From the NCBI GenBank assembly GCA_003942085.1, contig DQIQ01000008.1, positions 1 through 51,390 on the forward strand: a DNA stretch of 51,390 nucleotides, written 5' to 3'. Each line of letters starts with the position of its first letter. Within the stretch, counting starts at the first letter, position 1. The translations under genes and the position numbers were made by a program. Under the pieces are notes generated by a model. It was not told the origin of the DNA. It worked only from the letters and a program-made list of their open reading frames with translations, and searched no databases. Below are positions 34,667 to 45,000 of the stretch, piece by piece. Source of the stretch: Thermoplasmata archaeon. GTDB lineage: Archaea; Thermoplasmatota; E2; DHVEG-1.

Positions 34667-35236
34667 ATGATTGAAGACTACTACCCTTGGGGCGGTGAAT
34701 TCACCGCGTGTTCACCGAAAGGATGTGTCGCTGTCGTGTTGCTTAACATTCAGTACAATCCACCTGAAAGTGTCGCAATCTATGGTCGATTAAAAACTGA
34801 AAATATAGGGATAGAAAAAATCATTGCAAACACGATATCAAATCCGTACATTCGTTTTCTGATCCTCTGTGGTGATGATATCAGGGGGCATCGCTCAGGT
34901 GCCTCCCTGCTTGCATTACATAAAAACGGCATCGATCATAATCATCGGATCATTGAAGCACCAGGGGCAATTCCGTATATTGAAAACCTGAAAGAAGAAG
35001 CAATAAAACGATTTCAGGCCCAGCTGAATGTCGTTGATTTGATTGGAGAAAAAGAAAAAGAAAAAATCGATGAAATAATTGCTGATTGCGCAAGAAAAGA
35101 GCCATCATCTTTCGGAGAACCGTATATTGCGATACGGATCAAACCTGAAGCAACCGTCAGCCTGACAGACAAGCGTGCGTTACATTCGCGGATTATTTTC
35201 GATTATTTAGGAAACGTGAAGAAGAGAGGTGAATAA
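34667..35236 (+). CDS. mtrA: Soluble MtrA-like corrinoid protein
   Basis: A 189-residue homologue of MtrA, the corrinoid subunit of the tetrahydromethanopterin:coenzyme M methyltransferase. It shows the WGGEFTACSPKGCVAVVLLN start region, YGRLKTENIGIEKIIANTI and LILCGDDIRGHRSGASLLAL, where His (about 75) matches the known cobalt-ligand region. Methanogen MtrA has a C-terminal membrane helix; this one ends in a charged IIFDYLGNVKKRGE and is soluble. The next gene, MtrH, starts on the base after its stop. I infer that it shuttles a methyl group from MtrH to the core MetE encoded third in line. Confidence 0.85.
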   Translation: MIEDYYPWGGEFTACSPKGCVAVVLLNIQYNPPESVAIYGRLKTENIGIEKIIANTISNPYIRFLILCGDDIRGHRSGASLLALHKNGIDHNHRIIEAPGAIPYIENLKEEAIKRFQAQLNVVDLIGEKEKEKIDEIIADCARKEPSSFGEPYIAIRIKPEATVSLTDKRALHSRIIFDYLGNVKKRGE

Positions 35237-36139
35237 ATGTTTTCGTTTACCAAAGAACAAAAGGTATTTGAGATATCAGGGATTTCGATCGGTGGACAAC
35301 CAGGAATGTATCCCACTGTCCTTTTTGGTGGATTGTTCTTCAAAGGAGAGCCTGATTTTGATGATGCAAAACGGCACATCCTGACCATCCTTGAACTCAG
35401 TAAACAAACCGGAACTCCGGTCATTCCTGATTTCTTCATCCGAAAAGTCGAGTACATCCAGCCGATCATCTCGCTTATTGAAAAAGTTCTTCCAAAGAAA
35501 CATCCGTTTTCCATTGATGTCATCGAACCATCCATCAAGATTGAGACATTAGAACGTCTTGATGAGGAAAAATTACTTTCACGGATGATCTATAATTCAA
35601 TACATATTGGTATTACAAAAGAAGAAACAGAAGCGTTGCAGAAGCATACACCTGAAATGGCACTCGTGGTTGCATTTAATCCAAAGGACAGGTCGCCAGA
35701 TGGGAAAATCGAAGTCCTGGAGAATAGTGCGCATCTTATTGATACAGGTCTCCTTGAGCTTGCTCGTAAAATAGGTATCGAAAAGATCCTCATCGACACT
35801 GCTGCCCTTTCACCTGGTGAGAATAGCGGGGCTGCGATCGCAGCATTACCGGTGATTAAGGAGGAGTACGGTCTTCCGACAGGTTGTGCGATTCATAACG
35901 TCGTGGAAAAATCACGATGGTTAAACGATTTTCCGTTTGCAAAAAAAACTGTTGATGTCGCATCGAATAATGCGATACCTCTCTTTGGAGGGGACTATGC
36001 TATCTTTGGTCCTATAGAAAACGCAGAGATTGTCATCCCTCTTATCGCTTGGCAGGATATCCTTATCTCTGAATACGCAGAGAATTATTTCGGTGTCAGT
36101 CCTATCGCGTCACATCCTCGGAGGAAACTCCTAAAATGA
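35237..36139 (+). CDS. mtrH: MtrH-like methyl-tetrahydropterin methyltransferase
   Basis: A 300-residue TIM-barrel protein of the MtrH/dihydropteroate-synthase-like group, which moves a methyl group from methyl-tetrahydromethanopterin (or a folate) to a corrinoid. Visible blocks: ISIGGQPGMYPTVLFGGLF, EVIDVIEPS-type acidic strand (IDVIEPSIK), VAFNPKDRSPDGK, KILIDTAALSPGEN and LPTGCAIHNVVEKSRW. GAGGTGAATAA precedes its ATG, and its stop overlaps the metE-like ATG. With no Mtr membrane complex near, it most likely feeds the soluble MtrA. Confidence 0.88.
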   Translation: MFSFTKEQKVFEISGISIGGQPGMYPTVLFGGLFFKGEPDFDDAKRHILTILELSKQTGTPVIPDFFIRKVEYIQPIISLIEKVLPKKHPFSIDVIEPSIKIETLERLDEEKLLSRMIYNSIHIGITKEETEALQKHTPEMALVVAFNPKDRSPDGKIEVLENSAHLIDTGLLELARKIGIEKILIDTAALSPGENSGAAIAALPVIKEEYGLPTGCAIHNVVEKSRWLNDFPFAKKTVDVASNNAIPLFGGDYAIFGPIENAEIVIPLIAWQDILISEYAENYFGVSPIASHPRRKLLK

Positions 36140-37035
36140 AACAGAAATTAAAAACAAGCGTCATCGGATCATACCCGATTCCTATTGATACCCTGGGATT
36201 GGCTCAAGATTATTTTTCAGAGCAGGATTCGTCATGGGCAGACTACATAAACCAAGCGGTCCATGATATGACCTCGGCAGGGATTAACCTGGTGTCTGAT
36301 GGACAGACACGGGATCCATTTATTCAATTGTTCACTCGAAAATTAAAAGGATGCAGGATACGAGAAAGAACCGAAATCGTCGGGCCTGTAGAGTACCATG
36401 GTCCTATCACGGTGCCAGACCAGATATACGCAAGACAACTACTGCCAAGAAATGTAGGTCTTGTCGGGGTTCTCACCGGTCCGTTTACATTGACGAAATC
36501 CTCTATCGATTCTTTCTACCATGGTGAAAAAGAATTGGCGTTTGATTTCGCTGTGGCACTACGAGCTGAAGCAGAGCATCTTTTGAAACATGTTGATGTC
36601 ATCAGCATCGATGAGCCGTGTTTTTCTAATGAACTCCCCGACTATGCAAATGAGCTGATCGGGTGTATTACTAAGGGTCTTTCCCGTCCGACCCGTCTGC
36701 ATGTCTGCGGCGATGTGTCACAAAGTGTTCCGCAACTGGTTGATATGCCGGTCGATATCCTCTCTCATGAGTTCAAAGCATCACCCTTTCTCTTCGATTT
36801 TTTTAAAGAATATCCATCGGAAAGGAAGATCTGTGTAGGTGCTGTCCGCTCCGATGATCTCCGTGTTGAATCTGTCGAAGAAATTGTCGCTCATGTAAAG
36901 AAGGCCATGGCTATTTTCGGGGGGAATTGTATTCAGATCGCCCCTGATTGTGGACAGCGGTTGCTTCCGCGGAACATCGCATTTCTTAAATTAAAAAACC
37001 TTGCTGCAGCAGGAGAGATCATCAATGGTCGATAA
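36136..37035 (+). CDS. Core MetE-like, folate-independent methionine synthase
   Basis: A 299-residue protein matching only the C-terminal catalytic barrel of cobalamin-independent methionine synthase. SVIGSYP opens it; zinc ligands are expected at His/Cys of RLHVCGDVS (about 188-190), Glu of SHEFKA (about 212) and Cys of APDCGQR (about 272). Methanogen core MetE takes methyl from a corrinoid rather than methyltetrahydrofolate, and similar core enzymes (Mes families) are described in anaerobes. Overlaps with mtrH upstream (ATGA) and the DUF4346-like gene downstream show one tight unit. The inferred reaction is methyl-MtrA plus homocysteine to methionine. Confidence 0.85.
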   Translation: MKQKLKTSVIGSYPIPIDTLGLAQDYFSEQDSSWADYINQAVHDMTSAGINLVSDGQTRDPFIQLFTRKLKGCRIRERTEIVGPVEYHGPITVPDQIYARQLLPRNVGLVGVLTGPFTLTKSSIDSFYHGEKELAFDFAVALRAEAEHLLKHVDVISIDEPCFSNELPDYANELIGCITKGLSRPTRLHVCGDVSQSVPQLVDMPVDILSHEFKASPFLFDFFKEYPSERKICVGAVRSDDLRVESVEEIVAHVKKAMAIFGGNCIQIAPDCGQRLLPRNIAFLKLKNLAAAGEIINGR

Positions 37036-37351
37036 GGAAGTTCCTTTGGTCAAAGCAAAAAAAACGATGGAAAAAGATGTTGTTCTTGATCCAGAAGGGT
37101 TTTTTGTAATCGAACTCGATGCAAAAGGTATTCGCACCGAGTACTACTCGAACGTCTATAAAAATAAACGGATTGTCTCCGGTCGTCTTGAGAAGGTTTT
37201 TGTAGGAACCGAAGCAGATGCGTTGTCTGATTCTATCGCTTTGCATGTGCCTTGCTTGCGGCCAGAGCATTATCTGTATCTTGGGCGTGAGCTGCAGAAA
37301 GCGCAATTTGCGTTTGAACAAAAGAAGAGATATGTGCAAGGTGGATGTTAA
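37025..37351 (+). CDS. DUF4346-like protein of the methionine operon
   Basis: A 108-residue protein with DPEGFFVIELD, IRTEYYSN, ALSDSIALH and HYLYLGRELQKAQFAFEQKKRY. It resembles DUF4346, which I recall at the end of archaeal dihydropteroate-synthase-like proteins; the match is from memory. It overlaps the metE-like gene by 11 bases and is likely a partner in the methyl relay, perhaps binding pterin or corrinoid. No catalytic role is known. Confidence 0.65.
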   Translation: MVDKEVPLVKAKKTMEKDVVLDPEGFFVIELDAKGIRTEYYSNVYKNKRIVSGRLEKVFVGTEADALSDSIALHVPCLRPEHYLYLGRELQKAQFAFEQKKRYVQGGC

Positions 37352-37527
37352 CTTCTGATGATTCTTTCCTCATGTCGCAGGATGTTTTTTTCGCTGGATT
37401 AACAAAGCTTTTTTCTTCAGGGCTGCCATGGTTCGTTTGTCAATTTTTGATTTGGTGTGAAAATATTGTTTATCGCGGGGTGGTTGATAATGCGGCCGCA
37501 TATTCAAAGGCTCTCCCTAAATGTTAA
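37345..37527 (+). CDS. Possible 60-residue protein, uncertain
   Basis: An ATG at 37345 overlaps the stop of the DUF4346-like gene, and the frame encodes MSQDVFFAGLTKLFSSGLPW and a further hydrophobic stretch with several Cys. The overlap fits the coupling seen in this operon, but composition is not decisive and I recognise no family. It may be chance. Confidence 0.3.
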   Translation: MLTSDDSFLMSQDVFFAGLTKLFSSGLPWFVCQFLIWCENIVYRGVVDNAAAYSKALPKC

Positions 37528-37568
37528 ATAACAGGTTATATGTCACTATAACGAAGAAAAGAGGAGGT

Positions 37569-38345
37569 TTATTTAGGTTTTCCTAGGGAACTATTCTGAC
37601 TGACATGAAACTCAGTCTTCCCGTTACCCCATTTTTTTGTGACGTTTTTCAGGGTGATGTGCTCTCCGATTTTGTAGGTCTGGATGTCTTTGACGCATTG
37701 ATCCCACAGGATGATTTCTTTTTTTGTGTTTTGTTCCTTTATGGTAATAGTGGTGACAAAACCGAATTCACCATCGTCTTTAAAAAATGCCTTGGACGAT
37801 TCCTTATGAACCAATACCCCCGTGATTTCGTCAGCGGTCTGTTTTTGTTGTTTTCCTTTAGACGAATCGTTGGACGGTTCGATATCTAAAAGTCCCCAGC
37901 GACCAAGGTTGATCTCAATGCCGCCGGTGTATCCACGTTTTGTGTATCCATTGATAATCTTGACGGTTGTCCCTGGCTGGATTTCCTTGTGTTTTATATG
38001 GTCAATATCCCCGTTCCAAAGGACAAGTCTGCAGGTGGCGGTCTTATCCTGTATCTCAAGGTTGATTACTTTTCCCGGTGTGCCGTTTTTTCGTTTGAAT
38101 GTCTTAGAATCAGAGATGTTCAGGACCTTTCCTATTACTGAATAGTCCCCATCTGGGGTGAGATCAATGATGTTGGTGAAGCTCTGTTTATTGCGCCCCA
38201 GTTCATCAACGATTAAATAAGCGATGGTGTCTTTGTCAATGAGTTCATCGTAACTTTTATAGCGAGAATTTATTTCTTTTTCAAAATCTTTTTTCGTTTT
38301 AATATCAGCGATTAATTCAATACACTCGGTTTTGGTTTTATGCAT
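37569..38345 (-). CDS. RPA-like single-stranded-DNA-binding protein
   Basis: A 258-residue protein with two OB folds, as in archaeal RPA/SSB proteins for replication and repair. The first OB fold spans about 60-155 (GDYSVIGKVLNIS, RLVLWNGDID, IEINLGRWG) and the second about 168-250 (EIILWDQCV, HITLKNVTKKW). A charged linker (SSKGKQQKQTADE) lies between them. It lacks the C-terminal zinc finger of larger archaeal RPAs. ATG 38345 is chosen; an in-frame TTG lies three codons upstream. Confidence 0.8.
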   Translation of the reverse strand: MHKTKTECIELIADIKTKKDFEKEINSRYKSYDELIDKDTIAYLIVDELGRNKQSFTNIIDLTPDGDYSVIGKVLNISDSKTFKRKNGTPGKVINLEIQDKTATCRLVLWNGDIDHIKHKEIQPGTTVKIINGYTKRGYTGGIEINLGRWGLLDIEPSNDSSKGKQQKQTADEITGVLVHKESSKAFFKDDGEFGFVTTITIKEQNTKKEIILWDQCVKDIQTYKIGEHITLKNVTKKWGNGKTEFHVSQNSSLGKPK

Positions 38346-38785
38346 CCGCAACAAAACTAGGTATGTTTTTTTCTTTCTTATAGTCTGCTATTAATTAAAA
38401 AATAAAGAGAAGGGGTGGTAGTTGGGATTGCATGGAAACGAACGGACCAACATTGCAAGACGCTTAGGTCGATCGAATTGATTTCTGATGATTTTTCCAA
38501 GGATACGTGGTTTTTTTGGTATATGATTCTGTCTTTTTCCTGTATTTATCATCATATCGTTCTTTGTTGTCCCATTTCCCTCCAGATTCCTTATAGCGAT
38601 GTTGTTTCATCTCTTCACCTCTCTTTCAGCTCTCATATGAGTGGAAAGCATGATAGTTTCTGTTGATTATGATATATATAATTGCTCTGTGAAAATGTCA
38701 AAACGTAAAAAACGAAACATGAAAAGGACTCTAAACAAAATATAAATATAATACCATTGATATAATGTGGTAAGTGATAATTTTT
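38346..38785. other. Intergenic region with divergent promoters
   Basis: An AT-rich stretch between the RPA-like gene and the lipoprotein hydrolase. TATA-like AAATATAAATATAA near 38739-38753 would serve the downstream gene. I see no palindrome, RNA gene or repeat. An 83-codon frame at 38415-38666 has no RBS and unlikely composition. Confidence 0.4.
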
Positions 38786-40567
38786 ATGACGAACAATAAA
38801 CTCATTGGTGGTGGAATCATCTGCATTCTTCTCCTTTTGCTTCTCCTTGCTGGCTGTATCACACCCAAACAGTATATGGTCCCTATGCGAGATGGTGTAA
38901 ACCTTGCTACTGATGTGTATCTACCAAAGACGATCGCTCAGCCGCATGGTACGATTCTCATTAGAACACCCTATAATAAAAATGGAATTTTGCTGCTCGG
39001 AATGAACTGGGCCAAGAGCGGTTGGCCAACGGTGGGGCAGGATATGAGAGGGAGGTATGCTTCTGAAGGAAATGATACGGTTTTTAGAAACGAGCATACC
39101 GATGGCCCTGACACCCTTGCCTGGATCGCTGATCAGACGTGGTCGAACGGGAGAATCGCGACCTTTGGCGGTTCTGCGTTAGGGATCACTCAATACATGA
39201 CTGCTGGGGCAAACCCGCCACAGCTTGCGTGTCAATATATCCAGGTCGCAACCCCCAACATGTACAAACATGCGATGTACCCTGGTGGGGAGTTTCGAAA
39301 AAATTTGATAGAGGAATGGTTGAAAGGAGAAGGGAGCACCTATATTCTCCCGGAGCTCTGGGCTCATGAGAATTATTCGTTGGACTACTGGACGAACGTC
39401 TCTTTGGATGATAACTGGGAAGACGTCAACGTCCCTGCCATCCATATCGGTGGGTGGTATGATATTTTTACGCAGGGGACTATCGATGGGTTCCTCGGGT
39501 ATCAACACCAGGGTGGGCCTGGGGCACTAGGAAAATCAAAACTGATTATGGGACCGTGGACACATGGGGGTGCCGGCACGATGAAGCAAGGAGAACTGAC
39601 CTATCCAGCAAATTCCGTTGATAATTTCTCACAAGCCCTGTTTTGGCAAATGGTCAATGAATATACCATGAACGGTCCAACTGATTTTGACGACTGGCCT
39701 GCAGTCACCTATTACGTGATGGGTGATGTGAATACCTCTACAGCACCAGGGAATGAATGGCGCTATGCTGATGACTGGCCGATACCGTGTAATGAGCGTG
39801 CATGGTTCTTCCAAGCCAACGGAAGCCTACAAACCACATTTCCTACTGATGCTCAGCCTTTCACCTTTAACTATGACCCGGCTCAGCCTGTTCCTACCAT
39901 TGGCGGGGGTAATCTGAATATTCCTGCTGGTCCTTTTGATCAGCGTTCAGTGGAAAATCGATCTGATGTGCTGCTCTTAACCAGCCCTGTGTTGCTGCAA
40001 CCGTATGAGGCTACCGGGTCGATTATCGCACGATTATTTGTTTCTTCTGATTGTCCCGATACTGATTTTACCGTAAAACTCACTGATGTCTACCCAGATG
40101 GGCGCTCTATGTTGATTACTGATGGGATTCTTCGTATGAGAAATCGGAACGGGACTGATCATTGGGAACTGATGAATCCTGGGACAATTTACCAAGTGGA
40201 TGTTGATCTCTGGAGCACGTCGTATATTTGGAATATCGGTCATCGGATCCGTGTTGATGTCTCCTCGTCGAACTACCCTCGATGTCTTAACAATCCGAAC
40301 ACCGCTGCGGGGATTTATAAAAACACCTCGTCTGCCATTGCACATAACACGGTCTATGTTGATAGTGCTCATCCCTCTTGTCTGATTCTCCCTGAGATGT
40401 CGCTCAACGCGACCGGTCATCAAAAGGACTGGGTGTCTTCCTATCATAATGATATTAGTAGTAAGGATTTCTCGTACCTTCAGCTTCCAGAAAGACTACA
40501 AAATATACTCGATCATCTCTCGATACATAACCAACTCTTTCAATACCGTTCATTCATGATTCATTAA
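38786..40567 (+). CDS. CocE/X-Pro dipeptidyl-peptidase-like lipoprotein hydrolase
   Basis: A 593-residue lipoprotein: a signal peptide ending LLLLLLAGC (lipobox), then an alpha/beta hydrolase with the family N-terminal PMRDGVNLATDVYLP, IRTPYNK and QDMRGRYASEG. Nucleophile Ser in FGGSALGITQYM (about residue 129), acid Asp in HIGGWYDIFTQG and His in PWTHGG. A C-terminal jelly-roll domain (about 375-560) carries VSSDCPDTDFTVKL and RIRVDVSSSNYPR. It probably cleaves peptides or esters at the cell surface. ATG 38786 is chosen because the signal peptide then starts cleanly. Confidence 0.88.
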   Translation: MTNNKLIGGGIICILLLLLLLAGCITPKQYMVPMRDGVNLATDVYLPKTIAQPHGTILIRTPYNKNGILLLGMNWAKSGWPTVGQDMRGRYASEGNDTVFRNEHTDGPDTLAWIADQTWSNGRIATFGGSALGITQYMTAGANPPQLACQYIQVATPNMYKHAMYPGGEFRKNLIEEWLKGEGSTYILPELWAHENYSLDYWTNVSLDDNWEDVNVPAIHIGGWYDIFTQGTIDGFLGYQHQGGPGALGKSKLIMGPWTHGGAGTMKQGELTYPANSVDNFSQALFWQMVNEYTMNGPTDFDDWPAVTYYVMGDVNTSTAPGNEWRYADDWPIPCNERAWFFQANGSLQTTFPTDAQPFTFNYDPAQPVPTIGGGNLNIPAGPFDQRSVENRSDVLLLTSPVLLQPYEATGSIIARLFVSSDCPDTDFTVKLTDVYPDGRSMLITDGILRMRNRNGTDHWELMNPGTIYQVDVDLWSTSYIWNIGHRIRVDVSSSNYPRCLNNPNTAAGIYKNTSSAIAHNTVYVDSAHPSCLILPEMSLNATGHQKDWVSSYHNDISSKDFSYLQLPERLQNILDHLSIHNQLFQYRSFMIH

Positions 40568-40642
40568 TATTCAGTAATGTCCCTATTGCTCGAAGGTGCT
40601 CTTGGAGTGACTTCCCTTTAAAAAAATATATATATTATATAA

Positions 40643-40665
40643 GTTTACTTATATATAACGTAAAC
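40643..40665. promoter_or_regulatory. Inverted repeat GTTTAC-N11-GTAAAC at the core promoter
   Basis: GTTTAC (40643-40648) and GTAAAC (40660-40665) flank the TATA stretch TTATATATAAC, so a protein bound here would cover the TATA box of the LEA14-like gene. It is a good candidate operator, unrelated to the TTAACRATYGTTAA sites. Confidence 0.5.
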
Positions 40666-40689
40666 GGGAATTATCATAGTGTAAAGACC

Positions 40690-41916
40690 ATGAAAAAGAA
40701 AATCATTGCAGTTATTCTAGCGTTGCTCTTTGTCATCAACATCGTTGCCGCCGCTTTGCTTTTTGTTGATATACAGGTACTTGCCTTTCCTCAGACAACA
40801 GTCCGCGTTGATGTCGTCGAAGTAAATACAGATGAAGTAATAATCCACTATGATGCTCAGTTATACAACCCAAATTCTTTTGAAATGATTCTGAAGGACA
40901 TCCGAATTGTTGCCATAACAGCATCAGGTGATGAAGTGGCAAATATAACCATCGACGGTGGGTCTATCTCAGGTCAGTCGAATCGAAGTTTTATTGCAAA
41001 TGACCGTATCGCCATGAAAGGAAACCTCTCAGACACTCTAAGCATTACCATAACAGGTGTTGTAGGTATTAACGTTCTTGGCATCATTAAAAAGACGATT
41101 CCACTTGAGGTGACGGTTCTTACATCATTGAAAGAAGCACTGAATAAAATATCATTACCAACACTTACGGTTCGCGCAGAATTTGGAGCAATTACACGGT
41201 ATGCGGTGAACCTTACCACAGAAATAGATATGACAAACCAAAATCCCTTTGGTTTGATCATAAAAAATATTATTCTCAATATCACCACGGAGACCGGCAA
41301 AAATGTAGGACATTTCACTATTCCCGGCGCTCAGATCCCAGCAGAAAGCGCGGTTATTCTCCATGGATACGGCTCTATCATCATCGAAGCTTTGAACGCA
41401 AAAAAACTCTTTATCGCTTTATATGCCGAAGTAGGAGCTAACATCGCCGGTATCAACAAATCGCTTCCCTTTTCTAGCAATATTGAAATCGCCATCCCAG
41501 ATTTCACTGAGTTTATCCCATCTGATAAACCTCTTGAACTCGCCCTCGATATTGATCTTCATCGCGCACGAGGCGGTCTGAACGGTTCCATGACCCTTGA
41601 AGTCATCAACCCCTCAAAGATACCACTTTTTTTATCAGATGTTGCAGTACTGTATTACGGAGTCAAGAATAACCAGAAATACTTTGTCGCAAAGGGTTCA
41701 CTTGGTACTGGCGAAATAGCTCCAGAAAACACCACGATGTTCCAAGGAGATATGCTACTTCGCTACTCCAAGCTCCTAAACTTCACCGGAAAAGGATTTT
41801 TACCGGACAAGGTGTTTGCACAGTTACGTGCCAATGTTTCTATTTCCGGCGTCAATATCACCATTCCTGTTGCCATAGGTTCATATATTGATCTTCATCT
41901 ATTTCGCTCTTCATAA
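40690..41916 (+). CDS. LEA14-like (WHy domain) exported protein
   Basis: A 408-residue protein with an N-terminal signal or anchor (about 5-27) and about three repeats of the LEA type 2 / WHy beta-sandwich. Each carries a variant of YNPNSFEMILKDI (about 58-70), TNQNPFGLIIKNI (about 187-199) and INPSKIPLFLSDV (about 306-318), typical of this water-stress and hypersensitive-response fold. Archaeal relatives exist, and their function is unclear; membrane protection is a guess. The operator-like inverted repeat at 40643 suggests it is switched on and off. Confidence 0.8.
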   Translation: MKKKIIAVILALLFVINIVAAALLFVDIQVLAFPQTTVRVDVVEVNTDEVIIHYDAQLYNPNSFEMILKDIRIVAITASGDEVANITIDGGSISGQSNRSFIANDRIAMKGNLSDTLSITITGVVGINVLGIIKKTIPLEVTVLTSLKEALNKISLPTLTVRAEFGAITRYAVNLTTEIDMTNQNPFGLIIKNIILNITTETGKNVGHFTIPGAQIPAESAVILHGYGSIIIEALNAKKLFIALYAEVGANIAGINKSLPFSSNIEIAIPDFTEFIPSDKPLELALDIDLHRARGGLNGSMTLEVINPSKIPLFLSDVAVLYYGVKNNQKYFVAKGSLGTGEIAPENTTMFQGDMLLRYSKLLNFTGKGFLPDKVFAQLRANVSISGVNITIPVAIGSYIDLHLFRSS

Positions 41917-41941
41917 TAAACAATTTTTTTTTTTAAATTCT

Positions 41942-42070
41942 ATGCAAAAACAGTTCTTAAAATATATAACTATTCAAATTTTATACATTATTCTCTCGAT
42001 AGAAAACTTGAAATATGGCGTAATAAATAGCAATATTGCATCCGATGCGGGGGAGTTATGGTTAATGTAA
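41942..42070 (+). CDS. Possible small membrane peptide upstream of the CARDB gene
   Basis: An ATG at 41942 opens a 42-residue frame, MQKQFLKYITIQILYIILSI plus a polar tail, whose stop overlaps the start of the next gene by 13 bases. This overlap resembles the chain before the M28 gene at 3382. It may be a coupled leader, or chance in an AT-rich region. Confidence 0.25.
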   Translation: MQKQFLKYITIQILYIILSIENLKYGVINSNIASDAGELWLM

Positions 42071-45000
42071 AAAGGTCGGAGGAATGGCTTATCAATAGAA
42101 ATATAAGAAAATTTTATATTTTAAGCATAATTTTTATCTTAGTTTCCAGCGTTTTTCCTCCGATTGGCATCGCTGAACCACTACCTAATTCTCATCTTAC
42201 TATCGTAAATGTCACTGCAACACCAGACCCTGCTATTGAAGGAGACACGGTCAACATCTGTGTCACCATTCAAAACATCGGGTCTCAAAACATCTCTGCT
42301 GATCAGCAAATAATCATTACCGTAACAATCGACAATGAACCATCGGTTGCTACATCTCTTATCGATACATTAGGATTGTTGAAAAATCAACAACGCACCG
42401 AAAATCTCACCTGGACCGCTGCGCTAGGCTTAACACAGCGCAGGCTTCTGCATGTCACCGTAACCTATTTGGGAATCGCTGAGGCTATATTTGAAGGAGA
42501 AATACGGATTAATGAGCGAAAGACCGATCTGCTCTTTGTCTCAACCCCATCTATGAGCGGAATAGCCACTCTTGGAAAACCTGTCACCATTACCGCTCTG
42601 GTAAAAAACATTGGAAAAAACACAACACAGGAGATTAATGTCTCTGTGAGCATTGATCAATCATTGGTGAAATGGTACATTAAAAGTAGTGGTTTGATAA
42701 AGGGAGAATCCTTCGGCGTCTCCTTCACCTGGACACCCCTTACCTTTGGAGTTCATACCATAAATCTATCCATAGATCCGAAAAAAACTATCATTGAAGA
42801 GAAAAAGAGCAACAATTACTATGATACAACCACCTCGATCATACCCTGGTGGAACACAAGCTGGCACTACCGGAGAATCTACAACGTCACCGGTGTAGGA
42901 AACCTTTCTCTTTCCGTGAATTTTACCGCACTTCTTGGTTCATTGAACGTCGTGAACAAAACGTTTGATAATGCCGGTATTGCCATTATTCGATATTATA
43001 CCAATGGAACCCTGATCGTAGTCAACAAAACCTGGTTTAATGAAAGCAGTGCGTTTAACAATCGCACCAACGCTCTAGGTAATCTCACCTGGATGATACC
43101 TGGTCCCTCTCTGTATGGCGTGTATTTCGATGTTCTCGAAAATAGGGGAACACGCAGTCCAATGACTGAAACCAATAACCTCACGCAATCAGGATCAGTG
43201 CAAGCATCTCTCGTGGCAACCCAAGGATGGTCGCCTGAATTCACCCACCCCTTTGAAACATACTACCGTGTGAACAAAACATTGTTGATTCAATTGTCTA
43301 CAGCAGCACTGGCAAAAAACGTTACAGCCCATTTCTTCTGGAATGGTCATGCTGAGTTTAATATATCGTTATATACGCTCAATAATCTCAACTGGTCAAA
43401 TACCACCAAGAAGCTTTCGAAAATAGGTAATTGGACGGTGAACGCCATCGGATATGATGATGCAGGGTATCAAACCGTCCCACTCATCGCTGGTTTTTAT
43501 ATTGGCCAGCCTGATCTTGTTGTATCTGTCCTCACGACCCCTGATGTCTGTTATGTAGGATACAATACCACTATTACCGCACACGTTCGTGCGTTCAACA
43601 CCACGGTTGAACATGTTAACGTTTCTCTTCTCGTTGATAATGCCATAAAATCAACTCAAAGAAATCTTACGATTCAAAAAGATGAAAACATGACCCTCCA
43701 GTTCCTCTGGCAGCCTGCAACCAAAGGAAAACATAATGTCTCGGTCAGAATTAATTACATTGATTCAAACCCCGGGAATAATAAGAAATGGAAATGGGTG
43801 AACGTCGAAGGAATACCTGATCTTGATATCCTTAATATCTCTGTGGCACCAACCATGGTTAATGAGGGTGAACCAGTAATGATTAGCACTCGTATCACCA
43901 ACAGGGGAGATGGGAATGCTACGAACTACACTGTGGTCCTCTACGCCGAACAAAATGGAGTAGACAACACTTCAATGAGAATGGGGTACAATGATGAAAA
44001 GAATTCAACGACCATCAGTATCAAGAAAAATGAAATCAAATACGTCAACCTCACCTGGGAAAAAACAAAATATGGAAAAAATAGTTTCCATGGCGAATGG
44101 GCTGTTGGCATAAAGATCTTTACCACCACCCAGACCCCGGATAAAAACACTACGAATAACTACGAAGCACTTCTTCATGCTCTGCGGGTCATCCCTGGGG
44201 AACGGAACCCGCCGGTTCTTTCCAATCTTGAGTACCCCCTGACCAAAGAACAAGGAAACCCACTGTACATCAGAGTAAAGGCGACCGATGCGTCAGGTAT
44301 AGCTACGGTCGTGATTTTTATAAAGACTCCGAATCAGACGTTTGTGAACACGACAATGACCGCAATAGAGGACGATCGGTACGAGTATCCTTTTAACGCC
44401 GTCCAGCTCGGCAGGCATAACTTCTCTATCAAAGCTACCGACCTATCACCCAATAAAAATCAGTCGACCATCACCGGCTCCTTTGAGGTCACGGGAGATA
44501 AAACACAGCCAACGATCTCATACTGTGGAGTCAATCCCTTTGTACAGCTCCAATACCGTCAGCTGGAGATCCGCTGCATCACTACTGATTTCTCAGGGAT
44601 TAAATCAGTCGAGGTGACGATACGTTTCCCAGATGACTTCTCTGAGATACACGCCATGAGCAACGCATCGTTTGATACGAAATACGTCTACACACAGGCA
44701 TATGAGGATGTCGGAAAATACGTTTTTTCCATCACCGTGGAAGACAACAGAGGAAATCAAAAGACCACCGATGAAAAGACTTTTTGGGTCACCGATAATC
44801 TGAACGACACCGATGGTGACGGCATGCCAGATAACTGGGAGGAACGTTACGGGTTTAACCCCTATGATCCCAACGATGCATCACTGGATGCAGATGATGA
44901 TGGTATTACCAACTTTATGGAATATCGGCAAGGCTCCAACCCCTTAAAGAAACTATCACCCTCCTCTGAATTCTTTGAGCGTCTAAAAGATAATGTGGCG

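Noticed and set aside
38415-38666. An 83-codon frame upstream of the lipoprotein hydrolase
   Set aside because: No ribosome site, odd composition rich in Cys/Ser/Phe, and it sits in the promoter region.
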